DNA of 64,000 nucleotides from Flavobacterium sp. UBA7665 (lineage in GTDB: Bacteria > Bacteroidota > Bacteroidia > Flavobacteriales > Flavobacteriaceae): positions 62,001 to 126,000 of the forward strand of contig DLHP01000004.1 in the NCBI GenBank assembly GCA_002483285.1, read 5' to 3'. The translations under genes were made by a program, and so were the position numbers. Numbering within the stretch: the first letter of the stretch is position 1; each line of letters opens with the position of its first letter. The notes beneath the pieces were generated by a model. The model was not told the origin of the DNA, ran no database searches, and saw only the letters and a list, made by a program, of their open reading frames with translations. Shown here piece by piece: positions 1-7,068 of the stretch.

Positions 1-1178
1 TCTTTGGTCACGGGATAAACCACCGCCGGAAAAATATAGTTCTCGGTACGCTCGCCACCTTTGGCATTGAGGATTTGTGCGCCTTTGCTCTTGGCATCAT
101 CAATCAATTCCTCGAGGTAATCGGGTTTGTCTTTCTCGGGCAACGGTGTGAGCATGACGCCTTTTTCCCACGGATTCCCAAAGGCGAGGCTGTCTACTTT
201 TGCGGCGAAACGCCGATTGAATTCCTCGCGTACCGATTCGTGTACGTATAAGATTTTAAGCGCCGTACAGCGTTGTCCGTTGAACGACAGCGTACCCGAA
301 ATGCATTCCTGGATGGCGAGGTCGAGATCGGCATCAGGTAGGATAATCGCGGGATTCTTGGCTTCGAGGCCCAGTATCAAACGCAGTCTATTTTTGTTGG
401 GATGTTGGTCCTGTAAAGCAATCGCCGACTTGCTGTTGCCGATAAGCGCCAGCACCGTCACCTTACCCGATTTCATGATTGGAGAAGCCACATCTCGGCC
501 GCGACCGTAAACGATGTTCACCACACCTTTTGGAAAACTGTTCTGAAACGCTGTGAGCATTGGCGAAATACACAACACGCCGTGCTTTGCGGGTTTGAAG
601 ATGACCGTGTTGCCCATAATGATTGCAGGAATCAGCATCTGGAATGTTTCATTGAGCGGATAATTGTAAGGCCCTAGACACAGCACCACGCCCAACGGAC
701 CACGGCGTACCATGGCATTCACGCCGTCGGTTTTGGTAAAACGCGCCGCGTCGCGATCCATTTGCTTGTAATTTTCTATGGTGTCGTGGATGTAGGCTAC
801 CGTGCGGTCAAATTCCTTTTCAGAATCGGGCAACGACTTGCCGATTTCCCACATGAGCCACTTCACCACTTCTGCGCGCGTGCTTTGCATCTGGGTCACA
901 AATTTCACCATGCATTGGATGCGGTCGGCCACCTTCATGGTAGGCCATAAACCTTGGCCCTGGTCGTAGGCTGTTACTGCGGCGCTGGTGGCTTCGTGGG
1001 CTTCGCGCTCGCCCATCGCGGGAATGCTGCCCAGGTAAGTGGGCTCGTAATTTTGGGTGGATGATATGGTAGAATACACTGGCGTAGTGGCACCAGTCCA
1101 TTGTTTTAAAACACCGTCGACAAGGTAGGTATCCTGCTCCAATGGCGTCACCTGAAATTCTGAAGGGATTGGATTCAT
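1..1178 (-). CDS. gapN: NADP-dependent (non-phosphorylating) glyceraldehyde-3-phosphate dehydrogenase-like aldehyde dehydrogenase, 3' end beyond window
   Basis: Aldehyde dehydrogenase superfamily enzyme, 392 codons visible from an ATG at 1178; the C-terminus lies outside the window. Visible active-site elements are PYNYPLNE (oxyanion Asn), LGLEAKNPAI (general-base Glu, in the form typical of GapN rather than the usual LELGG) and FNGQRC with the nucleophile at about Cys304. The family oxidises glyceraldehyde-3-phosphate directly to 3-phosphoglycerate with NADP, giving cytosolic NADPH. The GapN assignment rests on the GLEAKNP variant and general resemblance; another semialdehyde dehydrogenase is possible. 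It stands alone, with the terminator of the next gene immediately upstream. Confidence 0.8.
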   Translation of the reverse strand, partial: MNPIPSEFQVTPLEQDTYLVDGVLKQWTGATTPVYSTISSTQNYEPTYLGSIPAMGEREAHEATSAAVTAYDQGQGLWPTMKVADRIQCMVKFVTQMQSTRAEVVKWLMWEIGKSLPDSEKEFDRTVAYIHDTIENYKQMDRDAARFTKTDGVNAMVRRGPLGVVLCLGPYNYPLNETFQMLIPAIIMGNTVIFKPAKHGVLCISPMLTAFQNSFPKGVVNIVYGRGRDVASPIMKSGKVTVLALIGNSKSAIALQDQHPNKNRLRLILGLEAKNPAIILPDADLDLAIQECISGTLSFNGQRCTALKILYVHESVREEFNRRFAAKVDSLAFGNPWEKGVMLTPLPEKDKPDYLEELIDDAKSKGAQILNAKGGERTENYIFPAVVYPVTK

Positions 1179-1280
1179 GGGTTTGTTTTTGATAAAGTTA
1201 CCTTTTTTTTCACGACGCCTGCGCCAACATTTTGTAAAAATTCACGAAAACGATAGCGAGGTTTAGTAAATTCAGTCCAT

Positions 1281-1315
1281 AAAAAAATCCCAAACTCTTA
1301 TCGAATTTGGGATTT
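1281..1315 (-). terminator. Intrinsic terminator after the RCC1/T9SS gene
   Basis: A perfect 10-bp inverted repeat (1285-1294 with 1306-1315, 11-base loop). On the minus strand the stem is followed by a run of T residues (A-run 1281-1287 on plus). It lies 20 bases past the stop of the gene ending at 1336. Confidence 0.85.
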
Positions 1316-1335
1316 GATATGCTAAACTAAAAATC

Positions 1336-3855
1336 TTATTTTTTGAGGACTTTCAAAGTTTTCACTTCATCGCCCACGGCCACCTTTACGATGTAAGTAC
1401 CTGCGGACAAAGCAGCAACATTAATTGTACCTTCATTGGCATTGATGTTTTTAGACAGCACTTCCTGACCCAAAACATTGTAAATGGCAACGATTGTAAT
1501 ATTGCGATCGAAGGCAATGTTCAAGACGTCATTTACTGGGTTCGGGTATACTTTCATTTCGCTTTCGGCTGCGAAGTCGTCTGTTGCCAAAACGGTTTGA
1601 GGACACGCAATTTGTACCATGGTGTTGTGCAATGCGTTTGGCCCAAGAGCCATTTGCCCTTGCGGACTCCAACCCGCTGTGTAAGCGTCACCGTTTGTTT
1701 TTAGGTAGATTGCGTAACGGTCACCGCCACCGGCATGCGTCCAGTCATTGGCAAATCCGAGGCGAACCGGCGTTGGGCGGAAGTTATTGTCTCCGGTGCC
1801 CAATTGTCCTTCTGTATTAAAGCCCCAGCCCCAAAGCGAACCGTCTGTGCGGATTGCGGTAGCAAAGCCTAGCCCAATTTGCACTTTAGACCAAATGGTG
1901 GATGAGCCAATTTGTGTGGGTGAAAATACATTGCTCGTGGTGCCAAGTCCCAAACGTCCGTCGGTATTGACTCCCCAACCCCAAAGTGTACCGTCGGTTT
2001 TGATGGCATGACTCACACTTTGATTGGCGTCTACATACTTCCACGAAGCCGTTCCGATTTGCACGGGCGTATAGATTACGGTGGTGCTCGTACCGTTACC
2101 CACTGATCCGGTATTGTTCCATCCCCAAGCCCACAAAGTGTTATTGGTCCTGATAGCCAGCGTATGTCCGCCACCGGTTGATACTTCTTTGTAAGTTGCT
2201 GTACCGAGCTGTGTAGGTACGTATCGGTTGCTGAAATCTCCAAAACCTAAAAGGGTTCCGCCCCATACCCATAAAGTACCATCGGTTTTGATGGCCATAG
2301 ATGTACCTTGTGCAGCCGAAATTTTAGCCCAGTTATTGGCTGTCCCCACGCGCGTCGGAGTGGATCTGTTGGTGGTGGTGTTGTCTCCCAATTCACCGCT
2401 GGAGTTAAGTCCCCAAGCCCACAATGAACCGTCGGCTTTTATCGCAAGGCTATGGTATCCTGATGCTGCAACGGCAACCCAGTCTGTAGCGTTTCCGATA
2501 CGTGTGGGAAATTTTTTATCGGCGGTGTCACCAACCCCGATTTGGTGATATCCGTTTTCTCCCCAGCCCCAAAGCGAGCCATCTGATTTAATGGCTATTG
2601 TATGGTTGTCGCTGTTGTCCATTTTCGTAAAACAGGGCGGCGGAACCGGTGTATAGAAAAACCCTCCAGAAACCCATTGGCTTTGCGCGTTTCCGCAATC
2701 TGCTGCTACCCAGAAAAAATAATCTGAATTAGGAGAGAGGTCATTAATATTTATCGAATTGGTGTTGGTATAGTAAGGTGTTCCGCCGAGTGTAGGCGAA
2801 TTGTTGATCATTACGGTATAACCGTTTGGTGCAGGTGATGCTGCCGTCCAGCTGAAAGAAGCCGAAGTTGACGTGATGGCACCTACCGTTAAATTACTTG
2901 GTGCGCTGCAAGGTTCGGTGGTAAGTGTCATTTTGATGAGTCCGCCTTCATAAGTCCCAACCCAGATGGTGTTCGAGTTGATGACCTCAAGACAGCTGGT
3001 GTATTCAAAACTTGCGCCTTGGGCCGCTGGGACATAAGCTTGGCAATCGGTAAAGTTCTGTAATCCGCCACTCGCGCATTCGCGGGAATAACCAATCCAG
3101 ATTTTGCCGTTTTGGTCTACGTCCATCCCGCCGAGCTGGCAATCGAGCATGCACGACCCTTGGTATGGAACACCCAAAGTAACCACCTCATTGGTGTATT
3201 TTAGGAAACCACCATAGCTTTCTACATACAAATCGTTGCCAATAACCCTACGGATTTTTTGCGCCTGGTCACCAACAATTGAGAATGTTGTACCGCTCAA
3301 TTTGCGCAAGATGCTTTCGTTGGTTAGGTATACGTTGTTACCGACGGTAGCAACAGAATTGACCGCGCTTCCGGCAATAGGCGAATTCCCGGCATTGTAA
3401 ACCGTCCAGGTGGTGCCGTTGAATTTTACCAAGCCCGAGTACGTGGCGAGCCAAACGTTGTTCGAAGCATCTACAGCAACATCATTGATGACGTTGGTTG
3501 GAAGTCCGGAGTTGTCTACGCGGTAGTGTGTCCAGGTGGTTCCGTTGTACATGATCAAACCGTTCTGTGCCGTTGTTACCCATTTGCGGTTGAGCCCGTC
3601 GATAGCAATTTTTTGCAAAGCACCCAATTCGACCCCTGTATTATCGGTGGTGTAGTTGGTAAAAGTGTTTCCGTTGTACATAGTAAGGGCATTGGCGGTT
3701 GCGAGCCACAAATTGCCACTGCCATCAATTTTAATATCGCTGATGTTGGCCGAAGCGATCTGCGAGTTCGATGGGTGGTACAAGGTGTAATCGTAATTTT
3801 GTCCGAATACCGCAATGGTAAACACCGAACAAATCAATAAATAGAGTTTTTTCAT
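1336..3855 (-). CDS. Secreted propeller / fibronectin III / RCC1-repeat protein with T9SS type A sorting domain
   Basis: An 839-residue exported protein. It begins with a signal peptide (MKKLYLLICSVFTIAVFGQ). Residues about 25-310 hold repeated NLWLAT / TWTHY-type elements like the two-component-regulator propeller. A fibronectin type III-like domain follows at about 316-405 (SFSWTAASPAPNGYTV). Residues about 415-750 contain six or more RCC1-like repeats, each with a DGSLWGWG-type core. The C-terminus (about 760-839) is a T9SS type A sorting domain (VYPNP, NVLGQEV, LSAGTYIVKV). Such proteins cross the outer membrane through T9SS and are surface-attached or released. The specific function is unknown. 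A good TAnnTTTG promoter lies 100 bases upstream and a terminator follows it, so it is probably monocistronic. Confidence 0.9.
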   Translation of the reverse strand: MKKLYLLICSVFTIAVFGQNYDYTLYHPSNSQIASANISDIKIDGSGNLWLATANALTMYNGNTFTNYTTDNTGVELGALQKIAIDGLNRKWVTTAQNGLIMYNGTTWTHYRVDNSGLPTNVINDVAVDASNNVWLATYSGLVKFNGTTWTVYNAGNSPIAGSAVNSVATVGNNVYLTNESILRKLSGTTFSIVGDQAQKIRRVIGNDLYVESYGGFLKYTNEVVTLGVPYQGSCMLDCQLGGMDVDQNGKIWIGYSRECASGGLQNFTDCQAYVPAAQGASFEYTSCLEVINSNTIWVGTYEGGLIKMTLTTEPCSAPSNLTVGAITSTSASFSWTAASPAPNGYTVMINNSPTLGGTPYYTNTNSININDLSPNSDYFFWVAADCGNAQSQWVSGGFFYTPVPPPCFTKMDNSDNHTIAIKSDGSLWGWGENGYHQIGVGDTADKKFPTRIGNATDWVAVAASGYHSLAIKADGSLWAWGLNSSGELGDNTTTNRSTPTRVGTANNWAKISAAQGTSMAIKTDGTLWVWGGTLLGFGDFSNRYVPTQLGTATYKEVSTGGGHTLAIRTNNTLWAWGWNNTGSVGNGTSTTVIYTPVQIGTASWKYVDANQSVSHAIKTDGTLWGWGVNTDGRLGLGTTSNVFSPTQIGSSTIWSKVQIGLGFATAIRTDGSLWGWGFNTEGQLGTGDNNFRPTPVRLGFANDWTHAGGGDRYAIYLKTNGDAYTAGWSPQGQMALGPNALHNTMVQIACPQTVLATDDFAAESEMKVYPNPVNDVLNIAFDRNITIVAIYNVLGQEVLSKNINANEGTINVAALSAGTYIVKVAVGDEVKTLKVLKK

Positions 3856-3956
3856 TTAATAGAAGTATTAGAGGATTTATGGTTTTATTGTCTTTAGGTT
3901 CGTTGCCGCGTCGTACGATCGTTGCGAAAACCCTATGCTTATTTTTTTTTAGCCTG

Positions 3957-3986
3957 CAAACATAGTTAATTATACTAGTTTTCCAA
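3957..3986 (-). promoter_or_regulatory. Bacteroidota-type promoter for the RCC1/T9SS gene
   Basis: The -7 element TATGTTTG reads on the minus strand at 3964-3957. A -33 TTG lies at 3986-3984 with a 19-base spacer. Both match the flavobacterial consensus (TTG / TAnnTTTG). The predicted start is about 95 bases before the ATG at 3855. Confidence 0.65.
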
Positions 3987-4017
3987 GATTTTTACGTCGG
4001 GATTTGAGAATCCATTC

Positions 4018-4143
4018 CTACATTTTATTGCGCAGCCGAATCTCTCTCAGCATAAAATGCCTAAAATGCCGATACGCCTGCTGCTGCACATTTTCGTGGC
4101 TGCGCAACCACAGTGTGGTTAAAATTTTCAGGGTTGTTTTCAT
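4018..4143 (-). CDS. Candidate small ORF, 41 residues, unknown function
   Basis: An ATG (4143-4141) to TAG (4020-4018) reading frame of 41 residues. It begins MKTTLKILTTLWLRSHENVQ and is basic and rich in His/Arg in its second half (YRHFRHF, REIRLRNK). I recognise no family. There is no clear signal peptide, although the first 13 residues are mildly hydrophobic. It starts about 20 bases downstream of a candidate -7 element and 60 bases downstream of LytTR-like direct repeats, next to a LytTR regulator gene. That position is the main argument that it is expressed. It could equally be a chance frame in a leader region or the start of a noncoding transcript. Confidence 0.35.
   Translation of the reverse strand: MKTTLKILTTLWLRSHENVQQQAYRHFRHFMLREIRLRNKM
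4106..4120. promoter_or_regulatory. 15-base palindrome inside the candidate small ORF
   Basis: A perfect 7-bp inverted repeat about a single central base (aaccaca g tgtggtt on plus). It could be a dimeric regulator site or a small hairpin in the transcript; nothing further identifies it. Confidence 0.3.
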
Positions 4144-4163
4144 CGTTCTGGCGAATTACAAGA

Positions 4164-4188
4164 CAATATTAACCCAAATTCGGCACAA
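4164..4188 (-). promoter_or_regulatory. Candidate LytTR-dependent promoter
   Basis: TAATATTG at 4171-4164 on the minus strand differs by one base from TAnnTTTG. A TTG at 4188-4186 has only a 14-base spacer, shorter than the usual 17-23. This weak promoter lies directly downstream of the direct repeats at 4204-4233, the arrangement expected for an activator-dependent promoter. Confidence 0.35.
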
Positions 4189-4203
4189 CTTTTTGACCGA
4201 TGA

Positions 4204-4233
4204 ACCAACGTAGCCTTTTGGCCGATTAACGTA
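4204..4233 (-). promoter_or_regulatory. LytTR-type direct repeat (regulator binding site)
   Basis: On the minus strand the sequence reads TACGTTAAT, 12 bases, TACGTTGGT (4233-4225 and 4212-4204). Both 9-mers fit the known LytTR-family consensus [TA][AC][CA]GTTN[AG][TG], and the 12-base spacer (21-base period) is the classical spacing, as in the Lactobacillus plnA repeats. A LytTR response-regulator gene ends only 34 bases away. The family rule is established knowledge; binding here is inference. Confidence 0.6.
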
Positions 4234-4266
4234 GCGTTTTTTGGGAGTACCGTTTTTTGGAGGTTT

Positions 4267-5016
4267 TTACAAATGATCGAGCAAAATCAGGAATTCATCT
4301 TTCTTGCGCACCGAAAGTGGAATGTTGGTTTTATTCCTCATCACAACAGTGTTCCCGCCGTCTGATTTGACGAAATGGTCAAAATAAGCCATGTTGATCA
4401 GGTGTGATTTGTGCGTCCTAAAGAAATTGTATGGCCCAAGTAAGGTTTCGTATTCCTTAAGGTTGGTCGATACCACGAGTTTGGGCGCGTTGATGAAATT
4501 AAACGTAGTGTAGTTCTTATCGGCTTCACAATTCACGATGTCCTGGATGTTGATCGAATAAATCTTATCGAGGGTTTTCAACACGAGTTTCTGCAGGTTT
4601 TTGGGCCGCTCGAGATTGGCGAATAAATTGTTGAGTTTAAGTTCGAGGACTTCGTTGTTGAGTGATTGCTCGGCTTTGTCTACGGCTTCGACTAAATCCG
4701 ACGCCTTTAAGGGTTTGAGCAAATAGTCAATCGCCGAAAACCGGAACGCCCTCGTGGCAAAATCTTCATAACCGGTAATAAATATCACCTTAAAATCAAA
4801 CGGTTTGAGTTTTTGCAGCAAGTCAAAACCGGTTCCGTCGGGCATTTCTACATCGAGGAATACCAAATCGGGCGCGAGCTGCCGGATTAACGCCACGCCG
4901 GTCGCTACCGAATCGGCTTGACCGATAATAGAAACACGAGGACAATTGGCCTTAATGAGGGCCGCATTGTCCTTGCGGATCGATTCAATATCGTCTATGA
5001 CTATGGCTCGTAACAT
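4267..5016 (-). CDS. LytTR-family response regulator
   Basis: A 249-residue two-component regulator. The receiver domain (about 1-120) has the acidic pair D8-D9, phospho-acceptor D55 (FLDVEMP), T81 and K101 (LLKP). A LytTR DNA-binding domain follows (about 145-249; YSINIQDIVNCEAD, FFRTHKSHLINM). Start: the ATG at 5016 directly precedes the receiver core. An upstream ATG at 5079 would add 21 residues overlapping the kinase gene and is unlikely. It lies 4 bases downstream of the kinase gene, so the two form one transcript. The LytTR-like direct repeat just beyond its stop is an obvious candidate target. Confidence 0.93.
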   Translation of the reverse strand: MLRAIVIDDIESIRKDNAALIKANCPRVSIIGQADSVATGVALIRQLAPDLVFLDVEMPDGTGFDLLQKLKPFDFKVIFITGYEDFATRAFRFSAIDYLLKPLKASDLVEAVDKAEQSLNNEVLELKLNNLFANLERPKNLQKLVLKTLDKIYSINIQDIVNCEADKNYTTFNFINAPKLVVSTNLKEYETLLGPYNFFRTHKSHLINMAYFDHFVKSDGGNTVVMRNKTNIPLSVRKKDEFLILLDHL

Positions 5017-5020
5017 GGTT

Positions 5021-6964
5021 TTAATTTTCGTAAATGTAAGGGATTTCAAAACTAACTTTGGCACCCACAACATTTTCATTCTGGTCTTTGATGTTGTGCG
5101 TTTGTACTACAAAATCCTGGTTTTTGGTATAGCCTACGAGGCGTTCCTTGGTGATGGTCATGGCGAGCGACTTGTGGTTGGAGAAAGTCTTTGAGGCGTC
5201 GAAACCTTTGCCGTTGTCGGTCACTTCAAAGAACAATTTGCCCGATTCGAGGAAGAACTTCACTTCGATTTTCCCATTAGCGTCCCTGTTGCTGAGCCCG
5301 TGCTTGATGGCGTTTTCAATGAACGGTTGGGTGAGCATGGGCGGCAGGAACGTCGAGTCGGTTTCAATTTCATCCTGAACAAAAATCGAGAAATCAAACT
5401 TGTGGTTGTAGAGCAGTTGCTGGATGCTCAGGTAATTTTGGATCATGGCTACTTCCTCGTCGAGCGAAATGTAATTCTCGTTCGAGTTTTCGAGGATTTG
5501 TCGGGTAAGTACCGAGAATTGGTCGAGGTATTTCACAGCATCGTTATTCTGGTGGTTGTTGATCAGGTTCCTGATGTTTTGCACCGAATTGAAGATAAAG
5601 TGCGGGTTCATTTGCGTGATGAGCAATTTTTGCTTGATCTGGTTTCGTTCGAGTGTGGCAATCGATTGCTTTTGCCTGCTGTTGCGGTAGAAGAAGTAAC
5701 CGCCCGACACAATCAACAACAACGCTCCCGAAAGCACAATCAGCCAAATGTTCTTCGCCGCGTTTTTCTTTTGGGTGGCGAGTTTGTAATTGAGTTCGCG
5801 TTTCTCAAAGGCATACTTGAGTTGTTGCTGTTTGAGTTCGTCTTTGGCCGACTCCATTCCCAGCGACTCTTTCATTTTCTTGTGTTTCTCATACATCTCC
5901 AACGCCTTTTTGTAATCCTTGAGGGCTTTGTAGGTGAGGTAAAGATCGCCGTAAACGTTAGACAATAAACGGGGTTCATTGGCCAATTCGGCATTGGCCT
6001 GGCATTCCAGCAGGTACTTTTTGGCTTCGGCAATGCGGTTGGTCTTAAAATAGGCTTCCCATAACCCCATTTGAAGATAGGCCGTTTGTTCGGGACCTTG
6101 CGAGACGAGCATTCCCTTTTGGTATTTCTTGATGGCTTCTTCGTAGTTTTTCTCGGTCAGGTCCATATCGGCTAGACCGCGCCAACCTGCGCCAATGTTG
6201 TCTGTATTGCCTACTTTTTCTGCCAATGCTATGGCCTGGTAGAATAATTTGCGGGCTTTCTCGGGCTGATTTTCATCTTTGTAGGCTACAGCGAGATTCC
6301 CCAACAAAATCATCTGATCATACAAATCAGAACTGCTCGGTTTCTTTATACCCGCATAGTAAGCCGCCGATTTCTCATAGTATTTGATTGCCTTTGGCGT
6401 CTCGCTGAGTTCCTGATGCGAAAGCCCAATTGCCGTATTGACCTGCGCAATGCCACTAAGGTCATTTTTTTGTTCGTAATGTTTGAGCGCAGCAAAGTAA
6501 CAGTCAAACGCTTCCTTAGGACGATTGATTTTCCTGAGGATCATTCCTTTGTTCATGACGATGGCCCACTGGTCATCTTCGGCACCGGCTTCTTTAAAAA
6601 GCGGAATGGCGAGGTCGAAATATCGGATTACCTGGGCGGCGTTGTCTTTGGTAAATATCTTCGCGGCCTGGTGGTAATACCAGGTACCCAACGCTAACTT
6701 GTACGCTTTTTGTTCCTTGACACCAAGTTGTTTTTGGCTGAGCTTATTGTCGAGCAACGACTTGAGCTTAGCGGTGTACGGTTCTTTGCCGGCATAGCCG
6801 GTCTGTAGGTAGTAATCGAGAATATCGGTCATCAGCCTTACACGAGTGGTATCGTGTAATTTGGGTTTTTGAAGCAGCGCTTGGAGTGAATCAATGGTGT
6901 GGTCTTGCGCTTGTGCGCCACAAACCATAAGCAGCATCGTTGCAAGCCTTAAGGATTTTAACAT
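5021..6964 (-). CDS. TPR-containing LytS/His_kinase-type sensor histidine kinase
   Basis: A 647-residue inner-membrane sensor with a signal peptide (MLKSLRLATMLLMVCGAQAQ). Residues about 50-390 form a periplasmic array of tetratricopeptide-like helical repeats (for example AIKKYQKG, ALEMYEKHKKM). One membrane segment lies at about 408-428 (WLIVLSGALLLIVSGGYFF). Next is a coiled linker, then the LytS-type phosphoacceptor motif MNPHFIFNSVQN with His455. A HATPase domain follows (FIENAIKHGL, DNGKGFD). It is the cognate kinase of the adjacent LytTR regulator. Periplasmic TPRs suggest protein-protein sensing, but the signal is unknown. No convincing promoter was seen in the 104 bases upstream. Confidence 0.93.
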   Translation of the reverse strand: MLKSLRLATMLLMVCGAQAQDHTIDSLQALLQKPKLHDTTRVRLMTDILDYYLQTGYAGKEPYTAKLKSLLDNKLSQKQLGVKEQKAYKLALGTWYYHQAAKIFTKDNAAQVIRYFDLAIPLFKEAGAEDDQWAIVMNKGMILRKINRPKEAFDCYFAALKHYEQKNDLSGIAQVNTAIGLSHQELSETPKAIKYYEKSAAYYAGIKKPSSSDLYDQMILLGNLAVAYKDENQPEKARKLFYQAIALAEKVGNTDNIGAGWRGLADMDLTEKNYEEAIKKYQKGMLVSQGPEQTAYLQMGLWEAYFKTNRIAEAKKYLLECQANAELANEPRLLSNVYGDLYLTYKALKDYKKALEMYEKHKKMKESLGMESAKDELKQQQLKYAFEKRELNYKLATQKKNAAKNIWLIVLSGALLLIVSGGYFFYRNSRQKQSIATLERNQIKQKLLITQMNPHFIFNSVQNIRNLINNHQNNDAVKYLDQFSVLTRQILENSNENYISLDEEVAMIQNYLSIQQLLYNHKFDFSIFVQDEIETDSTFLPPMLTQPFIENAIKHGLSNRDANGKIEVKFFLESGKLFFEVTDNGKGFDASKTFSNHKSLAMTITKERLVGYTKNQDFVVQTHNIKDQNENVVGAKVSFEIPYIYEN

Positions 6965-7068
6965 AAAGAAATGAGGTTATTGTCGGCCGCTAAAATAATC
7001 AATTAAAAAAACAAAATTGACCATCCGAAGCATGAAGCCCGCAATTTTAACACGCATTTTCTTGTTTC

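Larger units (their letters stand above)
3856..4266. other. 411-base intergenic region with regulatory structures
   Basis: From the T9SS gene outward it contains a promoter (3957-3986), a candidate 41-codon ORF (4018-4143), a 15-base palindrome (4106-4120), a weak promoter (4164-4188) and a LytTR-type direct repeat (4204-4233). From about 4185 to 4262 the minus strand also has four imperfect copies of a CCAAAAA-rich unit (for example CCAAAAAACGGTAC and CCAAAAAACGCTAC), within which the direct repeats lie. Confidence 0.6.

Noticed and set aside
1780..2620. Repetitive DNA that might be a CRISPR or minisatellite
   Set aside because: The periodicity is explained by RCC1 protein repeats; copies diverge and stay in frame.
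4004..4213. Plus-strand 69-codon frame in the intergenic region
   Set aside because: It starts with TTG, has no promoter match, and runs against the LytTR repeats and minus-strand promoter; the composition looks random.
5300..5968. Plus-strand 222-codon open frame opposite the histidine kinase
   Set aside because: It is the antisense of a well-defined kinase and has no recognisable domain; long antisense frames are common here because of codon bias.
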